Assembly: GCA_964621645.1 (NCBI GenBank)
Contig: CAZUMH010000076.1
Span: forward strand, 1 to 17,097
Source: CAZUMH01 sp964621645
GTDB taxonomy: Bacteria; Zhuqueibacterota; QNDG01; JAGLOF01
Direction: 5' to 3'
DNA: 17,097 bases
Shown piece by piece: positions 15,089-17,097 of this stretch (positions are counted from its first letter, which is position 1; each line of letters begins with the position of its first letter). The notes under the pieces were generated by a model. That model was not told the DNA's origin. It was given only the letters and a program-made list of their open reading frames with translations, and did not search any database. A program made the position numbers and the translations under genes.

Positions 15089-15715
15089 TCATATGATGAC
15101 GATATAATCGAGAGGACAGAAAAGAAACCTGTTCGTAATAATCCGGTACCCGCTGATTCCCGCCTCATTCAGAAGGAAAGACAATTCCCTAAGAGAAAGA
15201 AGTCTCATATAATCCCCCGCGGCCCATTCCTTACCGGTACGAACGAGATAGGTGTCGAAGCTTTTTTTCGGCAGGTAGTGCAGAAAAGGAGTTCTCGTGT
15301 GCACCTCGACAGGGAAAAAACGGTTGGGTGTCGTGAAAAAGGCTCTGCGGGCAACCCGCTTGATTTCCCTGAGGAAAAGCAGCTGTTTCTCTCTGCCTCC
15401 GACATGTTCAATCACTGCATTGGACCAGCAGATATCGAATTCTCCGTCCTGAAAAGGAAAAATGTCACCATCGTAATGTACTGCCCGCACGGCGGTATAC
15501 CGCTCGCTGAATCCGGCCGGGGCATCGATTCCTAAAGCGGTCAGATTTGCGGGATAGGGATAGTGTTTCTCAATGTAGTTGTCCGTATCGGAATATTCCT
15601 TTTCCTGGAAACCCACGTCCAGCACCGTGGTCTCGGCACCCGGGGCCATTTCCCGCAGGAAAATCTCCCATTTTCTCTTCCGGTTCAATCCTGATATCCA
15701 ATAGGCGAAAGACAT
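15089..15715 (-). CDS. Class I SAM-dependent methyltransferase (type 11-like)
   Basis: A 208-residue protein with the layout of small Rossmann-fold methyltransferases: motif I around VLDVG (residues 31-35), an acidic residue at the end of strand 2 (LTALGID, Asp74), a Y-D-G-D-I-F-P-F segment (91-98), and the motif FDICWSNAVIEHV (103-115), close to the F-D-x-V-x-x-x-x-V-x-E-H-V pattern of the Methyltransf_11 group. Motif I is odd: after D-V-G it reads F-Q-E-K-E instead of the usual G-x-G, so the SAM-binding glycine loop is altered. The C-terminal part contains an L-L-S-L-R-E-L-S-F-L-L-N-E-A-G segment typical of the region after motif III in this fold. The acceptor substrate is unknown. GGAAG seven bases before the ATG is a plausible ribosome binding site. 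It is transcribed in the same direction as oadB upstream, but a probable terminator lies between them, so it may have its own promoter. Confidence 0.8.
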   Translation of the reverse strand: MSFAYWISGLNRKRKWEIFLREMAPGAETTVLDVGFQEKEYSDTDNYIEKHYPYPANLTALGIDAPAGFSERYTAVRAVHYDGDIFPFQDGEFDICWSNAVIEHVGGREKQLLFLREIKRVARRAFFTTPNRFFPVEVHTRTPFLHYLPKKSFDTYLVRTGKEWAAGDYMRLLSLRELSFLLNEAGISGYRIITNRFLFCPLDYIVII

Positions 15716-15736
15716 GATTGCTTCCAGGTTTATATT

Positions 15737-15761
15737 GAAAAATAAGGATCTTGTTGATCCC
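15737..15761 (-). terminator. Probable intrinsic terminator downstream of oadB
   Basis: Read on the - strand, GGATC-AACAA-GATCC forms a 5-bp stem (six with a G-U pair) with a 5-base loop, followed at once by TTATTTTT. The position, about 45 bases after the oadB stop and just before the methyltransferase, suits a terminator. The stem is short, so it may leak. Confidence 0.5.
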
Positions 15762-15791
15762 GGCAGATTAAACGGTGGATCTTTGCCAGGC

Positions 15792-15812
15792 CCGCTGTCT
15801 GTATGTCAGCGG
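15792..15812 (-). repeat. GC-rich inverted repeat straddling the oadB stop codon
   Basis: CCGCTG and CAGCGG (6-bp perfect stem) flank a 9-base loop and overlap the oadB stop codon. There is no T-run after it. It could protect the 3' end of the mRNA or act with the hairpin further downstream; its role is not shown. Confidence 0.35.
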
Positions 15813-16975
15813 AATATTCCCAGGAACACTCCGGCTGCAATCGCCGATCCGATGACTCCCGACACATTGGAAGCCATGGCGTGCATTAACAAATGATTAT
15901 CCTTGTCATATTTGAGCGCGAAATTCTGCACCACCCGGGCCGAGTCAGGTACGGCGGAAACCCCGGAGGCTCCAATGAGAGGATTGATTTTTTCTTTCAG
16001 GAACAGATTCATGATCTTGGCGAAAAGGAGACCTCCGAAAGTGGCCACCATAAAAGAGAGGAGCCCAAGTCCGAAAATGCCGATGGATTTGGGAGTGAGA
16101 AAGCCTACATTCACCCCTTCCACTATGCGGGTGGCCTGGGTGCTGGCCCCGACGGCGAAAGAGAGCAGCACGGTGCAGATATCCAGCAGGGCATTGCCCA
16201 TGGATTTCGCCAGCCGCTCGGTCACGCCGCTCTCCTTTAAAAGATTTCCCAGCATTAACATTCCCACCAGCGAGAGTGACCCCGGAGCGATAAGAGCGGC
16301 GACGATGGTTACTACTATGGGAAAAATGATCTTCTCGCGTTTTGAAACACTGCGAGGCGGCTTCATTCGGATGGTACGCTCCCGGTTGGTGGTCATGATT
16401 TTCATAATAGGAGGCTGAATGAGCGGCACCAGCGCCATATAGGAGTAGGCCGCAATGGCAATGGGCCCTAAAAGATGGGGGGCAAGCTGAGATGATATAA
16501 AAATGGAAGTGGGACCGTCCGCTCCCCCGATTATACCGATAGAGGCCGCCTCAAGATTTGAAAAACCTAAGAGAAGGGCTCCCAGATAGGTGCCGAAAAT
16601 GCCCAGCTGAGCCGCCGCTCCCAAAAGCACGGCCTTGGGATTTGATATAAGGGAGGAAAAATCCGTCAGGGCTCCGATTCCCAAAAAAATGAGCGGCGGC
16701 AGGATACCGGAGGTGACTCCAAAATAGATGATGCTGAAGACACTGTTCTGAGAGAAACCATTGGCCACCGTATCATAAACCCCGATGGGCAGGGTTTGCA
16801 GGGAGGGGATATTCCCGGCGATCACCCCGAATCCGATGGGCAGCAGGAGCAGGGGCTCATAATGCTTCACGATGGCAAGGTAGATAGCAAGACATCCCAT
16901 CGCGATCATGATAATATTGCCCAGAGATATATTGGCGAAGCCGGTCATCCGGACAATCTGACTGAAGACCTCCAT
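15806..16975 (-). CDS. oadB: Na+-translocating decarboxylase beta subunit (OadB/GcdB family)
   Basis: A 389-residue, very hydrophobic protein with about ten membrane segments. It is the membrane subunit that uses decarboxylation of carboxybiotin to pump Na+ out of the cell. The hallmark GGADGPTSIF motif is present with Asp153, equivalent to the essential aspartate of Klebsiella OadB; other family blocks are GILPPLIFLGIGALTDF (about 90-106), MLGNLLKESGVTERL and the late GVSAVPDSARVVQ segment. The start at 16975 is one base after the stop of the biotin carrier gene, with GGAGG six bases upstream, so the two are translated as a pair. The symbol could equally be gcdB, mmdB or madB, because beta subunits of oxaloacetate, glutaconyl-CoA, methylmalonyl-CoA and malonate decarboxylases are too similar to tell apart without the carboxyltransferase subunit, which is outside the window. 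Confidence 0.95.
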   Translation of the reverse strand: MEVFSQIVRMTGFANISLGNIIMIAMGCLAIYLAIVKHYEPLLLLPIGFGVIAGNIPSLQTLPIGVYDTVANGFSQNSVFSIIYFGVTSGILPPLIFLGIGALTDFSSLISNPKAVLLGAAAQLGIFGTYLGALLLGFSNLEAASIGIIGGADGPTSIFISSQLAPHLLGPIAIAAYSYMALVPLIQPPIMKIMTTNRERTIRMKPPRSVSKREKIIFPIVVTIVAALIAPGSLSLVGMLMLGNLLKESGVTERLAKSMGNALLDICTVLLSFAVGASTQATRIVEGVNVGFLTPKSIGIFGLGLLSFMVATFGGLLFAKIMNLFLKEKINPLIGASGVSAVPDSARVVQNFALKYDKDNHLLMHAMASNVSGVIGSAIAAGVFLGIFR

Positions 16976-16976
16976 C

Positions 16977-17097
16977 TCAGCCCTCCGCCGGTTTCAGGAT
17001 AAGGAGGGGATCGCCCTGATTCACCGACTCCCCTTCTTTGTAACGAATGTCCACGATGATACCCGCAGCGGTGGCGTTTACTTCGTTCTCCATTTTC
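16977..17097 (-). CDS. Biotin carboxyl carrier domain, C-terminal end (partial)
   Basis: The last 39 residues of a biotin/lipoyl attachment domain run in from the right edge and end at TGA 16979-16977. The first full codon is the lysine of the K-M-E-N-E segment (17094-17096), the position that is biotinylated in the A-M-K-M-E/M motif; the edge cuts through the methionine before it. The following residues (A-A-G-I-I, then K-E-G-E-S-V-N-Q-G-D-P-L-L-I-L) are the standard second half of the carrier fold. The carrier passes carboxyl groups to the beta subunit encoded next. Whether it is a free carrier (gcdC/mmdC type) or the tail of a larger OadA-type alpha subunit cannot be decided here. Confidence 0.9.
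   Translation of the reverse strand, partial: KMENEVNATAAGIIVDIRYKEGESVNQGDPLLILKPAEG

Noticed and set aside
14899..15168. Small - strand open frame overlapping the end of the methyltransferase gene
   Set aside because: It starts inside the methyltransferase gene in another frame, with no ribosome binding site and no protein-like pattern.

Overview
The window looks like a chromosomal segment from a moderately high-GC, diderm (outer-membrane) bacterium. Evidence for two membranes is an AsmA/YdbH-type envelope protein, a YdbL-type (DUF1318) lipoprotein next to it, and several exported proteins. The mix of a giant TPR/CHAT protein, a TolB-like propeller, a sialidase-like lipoprotein and a Na+-translocating decarboxylase beta subunit resembles genomes of the FCB group and allied candidate phyla (for example KSB1, Calditrichota or Latescibacterota). 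That placement is an impression from gene content; no rRNA or other marker gene is present. I see no insertion sequence, CRISPR array, tRNA or phage gene.

Layout. On the + strand, positions 3-11449 form a tight four-gene run: (1) the C-terminal part of a YdbH/AsmA-like protein; (2) a small probable lipoprotein that joins a YnbE-like N-terminus to a YdbL/DUF1318 domain; (3) a 2705-residue exported protein with a TolB-type beta-propeller, long TPR arrays and two CHAT modules; (4) an inositol-monophosphatase-family enzyme. Genes 2 and 3 are one base apart, and genes 3 and 4 share an ATGA overlap. After a 176-base gap comes a sialidase-like (Asp-box) lipoprotein, then a permease of the APC superfamily fused to a PTS EIIA type-2 domain (13036-14886). 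On the - strand, converging on the permease, are the C-terminal tip of a biotin carrier domain (16977 to the right edge), the decarboxylase beta subunit OadB/GcdB (15806-16975) and a class I SAM methyltransferase (15089-15715), with a likely small terminator between the last two.

How the genes may work together. YdbH, YnbE and YdbL in Escherichia coli form an envelope-spanning lipid-transport system in which the lipoprotein YnbE caps the outer-membrane end of YdbH. Here the same ingredients are followed immediately by a giant secreted CHAT protein whose first CHAT module has lost the His/Cys pair and whose second keeps it. A periplasmic module that couples an AsmA-like bridge to a TPR/CHAT protease is the most original feature of the window; the functional link is inferred from gene order only. 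The - strand pair is part of a Na+-pumping biotin-dependent decarboxylase.
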